14,836 nucleotides of DNA from an uncultured Desulfobacterales bacterium (GTDB lineage Bacteria > Desulfobacterota > Desulfobacteria > Desulfobacterales > UBA11574): NCBI GenBank assembly GCA_937925895.1, contig CALANC010000383.1:1-14836 (forward strand). The letters run 5' to 3'. Position numbers and translations under genes: made by a program. A model generated the notes under the pieces. The model was not told the DNA's origin. It made no database searches and was given only the letters and a program-made list of their open reading frames with translations. Shown here piece after piece: positions 6,059-13,260 of the stretch; the stretch's first letter is position 1, and every line of letters begins with the position of its first letter.

Positions 6059-8536
6059 TTATTTACCATATTCAAGCCGCTTTACCAGAAATGAATCCCC
6101 GCTTTCTGCGAGCTCCATAGAAATATTCCCATTATTTTCCTTCCAGGTTCCACCGGGCATGAGATATTTGATAAAATATTTCCCTTTAATTCTGACTAGA
6201 TCCGTTTCAGCTACTTGAGAATAATCTGTCAATTCAATATTGTATTGAAATGATTCGATCAGCTCCATATTTCTGCGATATTTAGGCAGTAGGTCACGAA
6301 AAGGTTTGTTGTTTTCGAGGGCATCAAGGGTAAAGAAGGTGGCAAACTTATCAACATCTTTTGATTCATAAGTTAAACAGTACAACCGCAAAAAGGAATT
6401 CAGGCGGTCGGATGGGTCTACTTGGTCTTTTACCTCCTCTTTCGACGCCATTAATTTCTCATCCGTTTCCTCTGTTGTGGATGTTGAACCGGTGTCTTCT
6501 TGTTTTTCTGTCGGAGCCGGCGTCTGTTCGGCATCTTCGCTAGCTGCTGGACCGGGTTTTTCCTGTTGATCTTTTCCAGTTTCCGTTATGGGGGTTTCCA
6601 CTTTTTCTTCGTCAGGGGCGAAAGCCACCGGCTTTTCCGTCTCTGAGGGCTGTTCGACTGACGGTTCCTCCTTTACTTCCGGTGCAGGAGCGTCTTCTTT
6701 TATCTCCTCTTGCGGCGCGGCTGCGACTATCTTTTCAGGTTCTGCAGGCTTCTCAACAACCGGTTCCTCCTTTATCTCAGGAGCAGGAGCTGTTTCTTTT
6801 ATCTCCTCTATCGGCGCAGCTGCGACTATCTTTTCAGGTTCTGCAGGCTTCTCAACAGCCGGTTCCTCCTTTATCTCAGGAGCAGGGGCGGCTTCTTTTA
6901 TCTCCTCTTGCAGCGCGGCTGCCACAACCTTTTCAGGCTCCTTCTTTATCTCCTGCACAGGAACGGCTTCCTTGAGTTCTTCTTTGATCTCTTCTTTTGG
7001 CTCAGCTGCGACCGTCTTTTCCGTTTGGACGGCCTTCTCAACAGCCGGTTCCTCCTTTAATTCAGGCGCAGGCACAACTTCTTTGACTTCTTCTTTTATC
7101 TCCTTTATGGGTACGACTGCCACCGGCTTTTCCGGCTCTGAGGGCTTTTCGACCACCGGTTCCTTCTTAATTTCCGGCGCAGGGACAGCTTCTTTTATTG
7201 CTTCTTGCGGCGCGGCTGCGATTATCTTTTCAGGCGCCTTCGGAGGCATACCTGCTGGCGCCTCTTTTATCTTCTCTTTCGGAGCAGCCGCCACAACCTT
7301 TTCAGGCTTCTTCTTTATCTCCGGCACAGGAACGACTTCCTTTAGTTCCTTTTTTATCTCTTCTTTTGGCACAGCAGCGACTATCTTTTCAGATTCGGCA
7401 GGTTTCTCAACAGCAGGCTTCTCCTTTACCTCCGGCTCAGGGGCGGCTTCTTTTATCTCCTTTTGCGGCACGGCTGCGACAAACTTTTCAGGCTCCTTCG
7501 GCGGCGCAACAAGGGGTATCTCTTTTTTCTCAGGCACAGGAACGGCTTCCTTGAGTGCTTCTTTGACCTCTTCTTTTATTCCCTCTTTCGGCGCGGCTGC
7601 AACCATCTTTTCTGGTTCTACGGGTTTCTCAACAGCAGGCTCCTCCTTTACCTCCGGCTCAGGAACTGCTTCCTTGATCTCTTTTTCAATCTCTTTTTCC
7701 GGAAATGCTTTGCTTAATAAAATTGTTGTTGTCGCCGGACTCTTGGGAGTCTCTTCACCAACAGTTTCCTCTGATTCTTCTGTTAATAGGTTTTCCTGAG
7801 TTGTTGGAGACGATTCAGTTGTTTCAAGTGAATCTGAGGACAGACCTTGCTGGTCAGCGGTATTATCTGGCGGCACAACGTTATGATATACTTTTCTGGT
7901 CTCAACCTTTTCTTTTTGAGCCAGTTTAACAGGCTTCGTTTTGGTAGCACTCTGATAGTAGAAATATCCACCTGCGATTAAAATTAGCGCAACTCCAACA
8001 GCAAATATGGGAGCTATTCTCATGGGCCGTTTTTCGAACTTTTTCTCGGGTCTCTGCACCAGTTCTTCTACTGCTTTTTTCTCAATAACCAGAGGACTAG
8101 GTTTTGCCTCAACTTCGTCCCCTATTTCTGTTTTTACGACTATTAACGTTTTCACATATTCACGCAGCAAATTAATGTCGGTCAAGATGCTGGTTCTTTT
8201 ATGAAAATCCAATTCTTCACTGCGCTTTGTGAGCTCATCCAGTTTTTTTTCTCCATATTCCAACCCTTGTTCGAGTCGTTCAATCTCTCCTAACGTTGCA
8301 TCAGGGATACCGATCAAATCAACCACCTGATCAAGAGAGTATCCGGTTGCTTCGCAGTATAAAATTAGTTTTAACCTGGCTCGATCATACTGGCTGTAGA
8401 GGCGTTTGTTCAGTTTCGTGATGCGGGGGGCGATGAGTTTCTTGTCTTCGCAGGCACGAATAATACTTTTGTTAACGTTAAATTCGTTCGCAATTTCAGA
8501 TATGGAAAAATAGCTCTTTTTTTTGGTATTTGCCAT
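6059..8536 (-). CDS. Membrane-anchored MerR-type HTH protein with PEKA repeat stalk and NTF2-like C-terminus
   Basis: 825 residues from the ATG at 8536, which is preceded by GGGGA at 5 bp; a TTG 12 bases further upstream is part of that ribosome-binding site and was rejected. Residues about 8-75 match the MerR winged HTH (FSISEIANEFNVNKSIIR, then RLYSQYDRARLKLI and GYSLDQVVDLIG). A charged, probably coiled-coil segment follows (about 84-135). One transmembrane helix lies at about 176-194, after basic residues, predicting a cytoplasmic N-terminus and periplasmic C-terminus. A Ser/Thr/Glu-rich linker leads to about 11 imperfect 33-residue repeats rich in Glu, Pro, Lys and Ala (core like EPEKIVAAAP plus EEIKEAAPAPE), then an acidic linker and a C-terminal domain of about 120 residues (706-825) resembling NTF2/SnoaL-like folds. 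Inferred role: one-component transmembrane regulator, or a RodZ-like scaffold in which the HTH contacts protein rather than DNA. Ligand and targets are unknown. Confidence 0.85.
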   Translation of the reverse strand: MANTKKKSYFSISEIANEFNVNKSIIRACEDKKLIAPRITKLNKRLYSQYDRARLKLILYCEATGYSLDQVVDLIGIPDATLGEIERLEQGLEYGEKKLDELTKRSEELDFHKRTSILTDINLLREYVKTLIVVKTEIGDEVEAKPSPLVIEKKAVEELVQRPEKKFEKRPMRIAPIFAVGVALILIAGGYFYYQSATKTKPVKLAQKEKVETRKVYHNVVPPDNTADQQGLSSDSLETTESSPTTQENLLTEESEETVGEETPKSPATTTILLSKAFPEKEIEKEIKEAVPEPEVKEEPAVEKPVEPEKMVAAAPKEGIKEEVKEALKEAVPVPEKKEIPLVAPPKEPEKFVAAVPQKEIKEAAPEPEVKEKPAVEKPAESEKIVAAVPKEEIKKELKEVVPVPEIKKKPEKVVAAAPKEKIKEAPAGMPPKAPEKIIAAAPQEAIKEAVPAPEIKKEPVVEKPSEPEKPVAVVPIKEIKEEVKEVVPAPELKEEPAVEKAVQTEKTVAAEPKEEIKEELKEAVPVQEIKKEPEKVVAAALQEEIKEAAPAPEIKEEPAVEKPAEPEKIVAAAPIEEIKETAPAPEIKEEPVVEKPAEPEKIVAAAPQEEIKEDAPAPEVKEEPSVEQPSETEKPVAFAPDEEKVETPITETGKDQQEKPGPAASEDAEQTPAPTEKQEDTGSTSTTEETDEKLMASKEEVKDQVDPSDRLNSFLRLYCLTYESKDVDKFATFFTLDALENNKPFRDLLPKYRRNMELIESFQYNIELTDYSQVAETDLVRIKGKYFIKYLMPGGTWKENNGNISMELAESGDSFLVKRLEYGK
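6610..7690 (-). repeat. Coding tandem repeats (~33-residue unit) of the MerR-protein stalk
   Basis: About 11 copies of a Pro/Glu/Lys/Ala-rich unit with a recurring (E/K)PEK-x-VAA core. Most are diverged, with insertions such as KEEIKEELKE, but two adjacent copies are nearly the same DNA: 6721-6819 and 6820-6918 are 99 bp each and differ at about 8 positions by eye, indicating recent duplication. Alternating X-Pro and charged segments predict an extended, stiff periplasmic rod comparable in character to the Pro-rich part of TonB. The opposite strand shows a long Ser/Gly/Ala open frame here, which is a composition artefact. Confidence 0.85.
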
Positions 8537-8758
8537 TTTCGTCCCCAAATATTATAGCTAAGTTGAAGTCGTTTTTTTTAAACCGTTATTATTTTAATGC
8601 GCTCTATTAAGCACAAACAATTCAACCTATATAAAACAAATACGATTGCATGTCAAAATAAAATGATATATGCTTTTTTAAGGCTCACGTTAATATTGAA
8701 TTAATTTTTGCCTTTAACATCAACCAGTTAAAATTCCATGTAAAAAAATCTTGTCTTT
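8537..8758. promoter_or_regulatory. Divergent intergenic region between the MerR-type gene and the LpoA-like lipoprotein gene
   Basis: About 220 bp, very AT-rich, between two divergently transcribed genes, so it must hold promoters for both unless these are remote. The only hint of a rightward promoter is TTGCCT (8708-8713), 15 bp spacer, TAAAAT (8729-8734), which is weak because the spacer is short. No convincing MerR-type dyad operator (long palindrome inside a 19-20 bp spacer) was found. No Shine-Dalgarno precedes the ATG at 8759. Confidence 0.4.
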
Positions 8759-10666
8759 ATGAAACCTCGCAACCGGATGTTCATCTTATTTGTCACCTTG
8801 CTTTTATGGGCATGCGGTCCAAGACCGATCCCCCCTCCCCAACCTGTTAAATTCCATCCAGGAGACGCACAGTTTTCAAAGGCGGAAAAAAGGTTTCAAA
8901 AAAAAGATTATAAAAAGGCTCTGGAATTTTACGCCGACTATCTTTCACGTTTTCCTGACGGGCACCTGGCTGCTGAAGCGTTGATGAAAACAGGGTTTAT
9001 TCAAACGGTTTGGGGTAAAAACAGTGAAGCGCGAAAAATATATAAACGCTTGATTGAAAAATATCCTGACAGCCTGGTTGTACCCGATGCACGAGTGGAA
9101 ATCCTCAGGACGCTTTTTAACGAAGGAAAATTCAAAGAAGTAATACACCAGTCAGCCCGGGCACTCGAAGGCACAGTAACCGACATTCATATTCTCAAAA
9201 AACAGATGATTCTCGGTGATTCCTATTTTGCGATCGATTCTCCGTTAAATGCTCTGGGTTCCTACCTAAAGGCATTAACAAAATCTGACGATAAAAAAGC
9301 AAAGAAGATCATTGATAAGGTTGAGTCGGCCGCCACAAAGGTTGCTCCAAAAAAAATTATGTCTCTTTTGACACAAATGAAAGACGAGCTTCCCATAGAT
9401 GACATGACTTACAGGCTGGGAATGAGCAAGTTTGAAAAAAAAGAATATGAAGATGCTGTCAGCTTGCTATCTGAGTTCATTAAAAAATTCCCAAGGCACG
9501 AGAAAATACAACAAGCAAAAATCACCATCGAAGAAATTGATAAAAAGTTTATCTTTCAGCGTTACACCATAGGATGTCTACTGCCTCTTAGCGGCCATTA
9601 TAAAATTTATGGGAATAAGATATTGAAGAGCATTGAGCTTGCTCTGGCCACATTTACCTCACAAAAGGGTCATCCTGCTATAAAAATGATTGTAAAGGAC
9701 ACGGAATCTGATCCTGACAAAGCGGTCTTAACGGTTAAGGAATTGTCAAAAGAAAAAGTGGGGGCGATTATCGGCCCGGCAACGACTCACGAAACTGCAA
9801 TTTATCAAGCCCAGGAAGAAAGAATTCCCATAATTACGTTTAGCCAGAAAGATAGCATTGTAGATATTGGGAATTATGTTTTTAGAAATTTTATTACACC
9901 TGAAATGCAGGTGGAAACAATCGTATCCTATACCATAGACGCACTTGGATTTAGCCGCTTTGCGATCCTTCACCCCGATGACAAGTATGGAAAGACGTTT
10001 ATGGCCTTGTTCCAGGACGAGGTGTTGGCTTCCGGAGGAGAAGTTGTTGCTATTGAATCTTATGTCCCGGGCCAGACGGATTTCGCCGAACCAATTAAAA
10101 ATTTAGTAGAGTTTCATAATGAGGAGTCTAAACATCTTGAAAATAAAGGTCGCCGGACATCTTTTAAACATACCGCTCCGATTATTGATTTCGACGCCAT
10201 CTTTATTCCTGACGGTCCAACCACATCAGGCCTCATATTACCCCAGCTGGCTTTTTATGATATTGTGGGCATCCAACTCTTGGGAACCAACCTTTGGCAT
10301 TCCAACAGACTCATAGAAATGGCCAAGCAATTTGTTCAGGGGGCAATTCTGGTTGATGGATTTTTTGGTGAAAGTGATAAAAAAAAAGTAAAAGATTTTG
10401 TTAAATTATTCGGTGAAACATATGATGAAAAGCCCGGATTTATTGAAGCGATTGCCTATGATACTGCCATGATGCTGTTTCAATTGATCGGCCGAGATGA
10501 TATTCGATCAAGGAGTGAACTTCAAAATCAAATTAGAACCCTTCGAGATTTTGAAGGCGTAACAGGGCTCACTTCATTTGATAATAACGGGAATGCACAA
10601 AAACAGCTTCATCTTTTAAAAATAGTAGGCGATCATTTTGTTGAGTTTGAAGCAGAGACATTTTAG
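8759..10666 (+). CDS. Lipoprotein with TPRs and LpoA-like type I periplasmic-binding domain
   Basis: 635 residues. A short basic start (MKPRNR), a hydrophobic stretch and a lipobox LWAC with lipidated Cys19 indicate a lipoprotein; the following GPRPIPPP is a typical flexible tether. Residues about 35-260 are helical TPR-like repeats (for example FQKKDYKKALEFYADYLSRF and the FEKKEYEDAVSLLSEFIKKF segment), as in BamD/YbgF/LpoA N-terminal domains. Residues about 268-635 are a type I periplasmic-binding fold (IGCLLPLSGHYKIYGNKIL, GAIIGPATTHETA, IPIITFSQ, FAILHPDDKYGKTF). This order is that of the penicillin-binding-protein activator (LpoA-like) family, which stimulates peptidoglycan synthases from the outer membrane. 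An amino-acid/branched-chain ABC binding role is less likely because no permease genes are nearby and the TPR part does not fit. The start lacks a ribosome-binding site, so it rests on the signal sequence. The stop is 1 bp from the convergent pepA stop. Confidence 0.85.
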   Translation: MKPRNRMFILFVTLLLWACGPRPIPPPQPVKFHPGDAQFSKAEKRFQKKDYKKALEFYADYLSRFPDGHLAAEALMKTGFIQTVWGKNSEARKIYKRLIEKYPDSLVVPDARVEILRTLFNEGKFKEVIHQSARALEGTVTDIHILKKQMILGDSYFAIDSPLNALGSYLKALTKSDDKKAKKIIDKVESAATKVAPKKIMSLLTQMKDELPIDDMTYRLGMSKFEKKEYEDAVSLLSEFIKKFPRHEKIQQAKITIEEIDKKFIFQRYTIGCLLPLSGHYKIYGNKILKSIELALATFTSQKGHPAIKMIVKDTESDPDKAVLTVKELSKEKVGAIIGPATTHETAIYQAQEERIPIITFSQKDSIVDIGNYVFRNFITPEMQVETIVSYTIDALGFSRFAILHPDDKYGKTFMALFQDEVLASGGEVVAIESYVPGQTDFAEPIKNLVEFHNEESKHLENKGRRTSFKHTAPIIDFDAIFIPDGPTTSGLILPQLAFYDIVGIQLLGTNLWHSNRLIEMAKQFVQGAILVDGFFGESDKKKVKDFVKLFGETYDEKPGFIEAIAYDTAMMLFQLIGRDDIRSRSELQNQIRTLRDFEGVTGLTSFDNNGNAQKQLHLLKIVGDHFVEFEAETF

Positions 10667-10667
10667 C

Positions 10668-12137
10668 TTACAGTTTCTCAAGCAGGTCAACTAGCAACCT
10701 CACCCCGAAGCCGGTTCCGCCGGCACCACAATATGCGGACTCCTTCTTAGCATAAGCCGGACCGGCAATATCAATGTGAGCCCAACGGGTATCTCCCACA
10801 AATTCTGACAGGAATAACGCGGCGGTTATAGCACCGCCATAACGCGTACTGCTCATATTATTGAGGTCCGCAAAATCGCTCTTGAGAAGCTCTTTGTAAT
10901 CTTTAGGGAGCGGCATCCGCCAACAACGCTCGTGTGTTTTTTCCCCGGAAAATATAATATCTTCTGCCAATTTGTCATCAAATGAAAAAGCACCGGCAAT
11001 CTTTTCGCCCAAAGCAACCACACAAGCACCGGTCAATGTGGCTATATCTATGAGGATTTGAGGTTTATATTTTTTTACAGCATAAGATATGGCATCGATC
11101 AGGATCAATCTCCCTTCGGCATCTGTATTCCCGATTTCCACAGTTTTCCCATCATAACTTTTAACAATATCTCCCGGACGTGAAGCACTTCCAGAGGGCA
11201 TATTCTCAACAATGGGGATAACGCCGATAACTTTTACCTTCGATTTAAGCTTTGCAACGGTAATAAGTGTTGCCGCAACCGCTGCAGCACCTGACATATC
11301 CAATTTCATTTCATCGAGCGCTGCCGAGGGCTTGAGGTTGATGCCCCCAGAGTCAAAGGTTACCCCTTTCCCAACAAGAGCTACTAATTGTTTAGCCCCC
11401 TTTGGGCTATATTCTAAAATGACCATTCTGGGTTTGTTCTGGCTGCCCGCTGCAACTGCCAGCATCGTCCTGAATCTCATTTGCTTCAGTTTTTTTTCCG
11501 TCAATACGGTGGTTTTTATATTTTCTTTTCTTGCAAACGACACCATTGATCGTGCCAAGCGCTCGGGGGTTTTGTCATTCGGCGGCATGCTGACCCATTC
11601 TCTTGCAAGGACAGTCCCTTGACAAACGGTTGTAACTTGTGACGATATTCTGTTGTATTTTTTTAATTCATCAGGTTTTACAACAAAGCTTATCTTTTTT
11701 ACGGGTTTAAACTTTTTATCTTTTTTGTATTTATCAAATAAATGGTTCCCCAGGTAGCTGCCTTCAAGCATTGCTTCCAGAACAGATGACATTTCCCTTT
11801 TTATTTTTTTTGCCGAAGGAACAGCAATAAACACCTCTGAAAGCTTTTTCTTGATTACAATTTTTACCGCCTTACCGACGAGAGAACGCAATGCCTCCAA
11901 ATCGATGTTTTCAAATTTCCCGATTCCGAGAAAAATTACTCTTACCGCTTTGACCCCAGGCAGATTATAAAAGGCAACCTCATCGCCTTTGTCTCCCTTG
12001 AATTCTTTTATTTTCATAGCGTCTCTAATCAAGGCGGAAATGATCTTGTCATCGTGTATCTCCTTATCCTCACAAACGGGGATAACCAGTGATTCTATTT
12101 TTGTTTTTTTCAGATCAACGGCAGTCAAATGTAACAT
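10668..12137 (-). CDS. pepA: Leucyl aminopeptidase (M17 family)
   Basis: 489 residues, the usual length. It releases N-terminal residues, preferably Leu, from peptides in the cytoplasm as a di-metal hexamer (family knowledge). The C-terminal catalytic domain shows GKGVTFDSGGINLKPS with K257, D262 and K269, then D280 in KLDMSG, and NTDAEGRL with D339, E341 and R343. Each is offset by exactly 13 from the E. coli PepA residues K270, D275, K282, D293, D352, E354 and R356, so the metal and catalytic set is complete. The N-terminal macro-like domain (about 1-165) is Lys-rich and divergent. The ATG at 12137 is preceded by AGGAGAG at 7 bp. It is transcribed divergently from the DHH gene with its own sigma-70-like promoter, and converges on the lipoprotein gene with a single-base gap. 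Confidence 0.95.
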   Translation of the reverse strand: MLHLTAVDLKKTKIESLVIPVCEDKEIHDDKIISALIRDAMKIKEFKGDKGDEVAFYNLPGVKAVRVIFLGIGKFENIDLEALRSLVGKAVKIVIKKKLSEVFIAVPSAKKIKREMSSVLEAMLEGSYLGNHLFDKYKKDKKFKPVKKISFVVKPDELKKYNRISSQVTTVCQGTVLAREWVSMPPNDKTPERLARSMVSFARKENIKTTVLTEKKLKQMRFRTMLAVAAGSQNKPRMVILEYSPKGAKQLVALVGKGVTFDSGGINLKPSAALDEMKLDMSGAAAVAATLITVAKLKSKVKVIGVIPIVENMPSGSASRPGDIVKSYDGKTVEIGNTDAEGRLILIDAISYAVKKYKPQILIDIATLTGACVVALGEKIAGAFSFDDKLAEDIIFSGEKTHERCWRMPLPKDYKELLKSDFADLNNMSSTRYGGAITAALFLSEFVGDTRWAHIDIAGPAYAKKESAYCGAGGTGFGVRLLVDLLEKL

Positions 12138-12210
12138 GGTGTGGCTCTCCTATTTTATTCTTTTTAAAATTCTCTTTTGTTAATACCTGAATTTTGCACG
12201 CAAGATTCAG

Positions 12211-12240
12211 ATAATATATAGGATTTATTCATATAGTCAA
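12211..12240 (-). promoter_or_regulatory. Sigma-70-like promoter for pepA
   Basis: On the minus strand TTGACT (complement of 12235-12240) is a near-consensus -35. The -10 is either TATATT (complement of 12213-12218, 16-bp spacer) or TATTAT (complement of 12211-12216, 18-bp spacer), each 5 of 6 to consensus. The predicted start is near 12205, giving a leader of about 65-70 nt before the pepA ATG. Confidence 0.6.
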
Positions 12241-12293
12241 TTGGTTTTCATCCTTTTGCAGGTTACCAAATCCGGGATGGGTATGACAATACA

Positions 12294-12322
12294 TTGAAAA
12301 TATGATCGTTTAATAGTATAGA
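12294..12322 (+). promoter_or_regulatory. Sigma-70-like promoter for the DHH phosphoesterase gene
   Basis: TTGAAA (12294-12299), an exact 17-bp spacer and TATAGA (12317-12322). The -35 is 5 of 6 and the -10 is 4 of 6 to consensus. The predicted start near 12329 gives a leader of about 35 nt and would exclude the upstream GTG at 12325 as a start codon, supporting the ATG at 12364. Confidence 0.55.
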
Positions 12323-12363
12323 ACGTGTCATTGCGATGTTACCCAATTTTTGGAGTGTGTAAT

Positions 12364-13260
12364 ATGCGGATTATCAGCAGACCCGATTTTGACGGCGTTG
12401 TGAGTGCTGCGCTTCTCTATGAAGCGGAGAATGTAAAAGAACCTGTGAAATGGGTTCAACCCAATGAACTACAACAAGATCTGATTGATGTTCAAGAGGG
12501 AGATATTATTGCCAATCTGCCCTATGATGAAAGGTGTTCGTTATGGTTTGACCATCACTATTCAAACCGAATCGATAAACCCTTCGAAGGATCGTTCAAA
12601 ATAGCCCCTTCGGCGGCAGGTGTCATTTTCGAATATTATAAAGAAAGGTTCCGACACGATTACAGCGAATTAATCAGAGAAACCGACAAAATAGATTCGG
12701 CCAACCTGTCTTTGGACGAGGTTCTGTATCCGGAAAAGTATGACTATGTATTGCTCTCGATGACGGTTTTGGGGCGCGATGAACATGACGAGGACTATTG
12801 GAACAAGCTTGTTCATTTGCTAAGAAAATATGACATAAAAAAAGTTCTTGATGATCCTGAAGTAAAAAAGCGATGTAAATCCACCATTGAGCAGAATAGT
12901 AAATATCAAAAAATTTTAAAGGCAAACACCAAATTAATCGAACATGTTTCTGTTACTGATTTTCGCTCATTCCCCAAAACACCCACCGGAAATCGTTTTC
13001 TGGTTTATTCATTGTTTCCCGAGGCTGTGGTGAGTGTAAAAATCCGGTATGACAAAAACGATAGAGAAAAGGTCTCCGTGAGTGTTGGGCACAGTATTTT
13101 CAATAAAAATTGTAATGTCAACGTTGGGCTGATGCTATCGCAGTTTGAAGGCGGAGGACACCATGGAGCGGGTTCATGTACTTTCCATATCAGTAAAGCT
13201 GAGAACTATATCGAAAAAATTATTGATATTTTGTTAAACAACGATGAGAATACCGCCTAA
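12364..13260 (+). CDS. DHH-family phosphoesterase (exopolyphosphatase-related)
   Basis: 298 residues from the ATG at 12364, which has GGAG 8 bases upstream; a GTG at 12325 would add 13 residues but has no support. Motif I is SRPDFDG (D8, D10), motif II probably D55 in NLPYDE, motif III the signature DHH (63-65, in WFDHHYSN), and motif IV D111 in DKIDSAN. The C-terminal DHHA1-type domain carries GGGHHGAG (263-270), a substrate-phosphate loop. DHH proteins are metal-dependent phosphodiesterases or pyrophosphatases such as RecJ, NrnA and PPX1. The substrate of this branch (annotated exopolyphosphatase-like; small nucleotides possible) cannot be told from sequence. The position of the usual motif I His (D8 minus 4) is Ile4. 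The last 4 bases overlap the end of the convergent radical SAM gene. Confidence 0.85.
   Translation: MRIISRPDFDGVVSAALLYEAENVKEPVKWVQPNELQQDLIDVQEGDIIANLPYDERCSLWFDHHYSNRIDKPFEGSFKIAPSAAGVIFEYYKERFRHDYSELIRETDKIDSANLSLDEVLYPEKYDYVLLSMTVLGRDEHDEDYWNKLVHLLRKYDIKKVLDDPEVKKRCKSTIEQNSKYQKILKANTKLIEHVSVTDFRSFPKTPTGNRFLVYSLFPEAVVSVKIRYDKNDREKVSVSVGHSIFNKNCNVNVGLMLSQFEGGGHHGAGSCTFHISKAENYIEKIIDILLNNDENTA

Noticed and set aside
6588..7799. Long plus-strand open frame (403 codons) of Ser/Gly/Ala/Thr/Phe repeats
   Set aside because: It is the exact antisense of the PEKA stalk repeats; skewed codon use removes stops. It has no ribosome-binding site, and the minus-strand gene has clear domains at both ends.
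8546..8548. TTG start for the MerR-type protein
   Set aside because: It overlaps the GGGGA ribosome-binding site of the ATG at 8536, which is the better start.
8551..8556. Perfect TATAAT on the minus strand ahead of the MerR-type gene
   Set aside because: No matching -35 is present, and transcription would start within or next to the ribosome-binding site; probably chance in AT-rich DNA.
12325..12363. GTG start extending the DHH protein by 13 residues
   Set aside because: The extension is not protein-like, and the ATG at 12364 has a GGAG at good spacing and follows a plausible promoter whose start site lies beyond the GTG.
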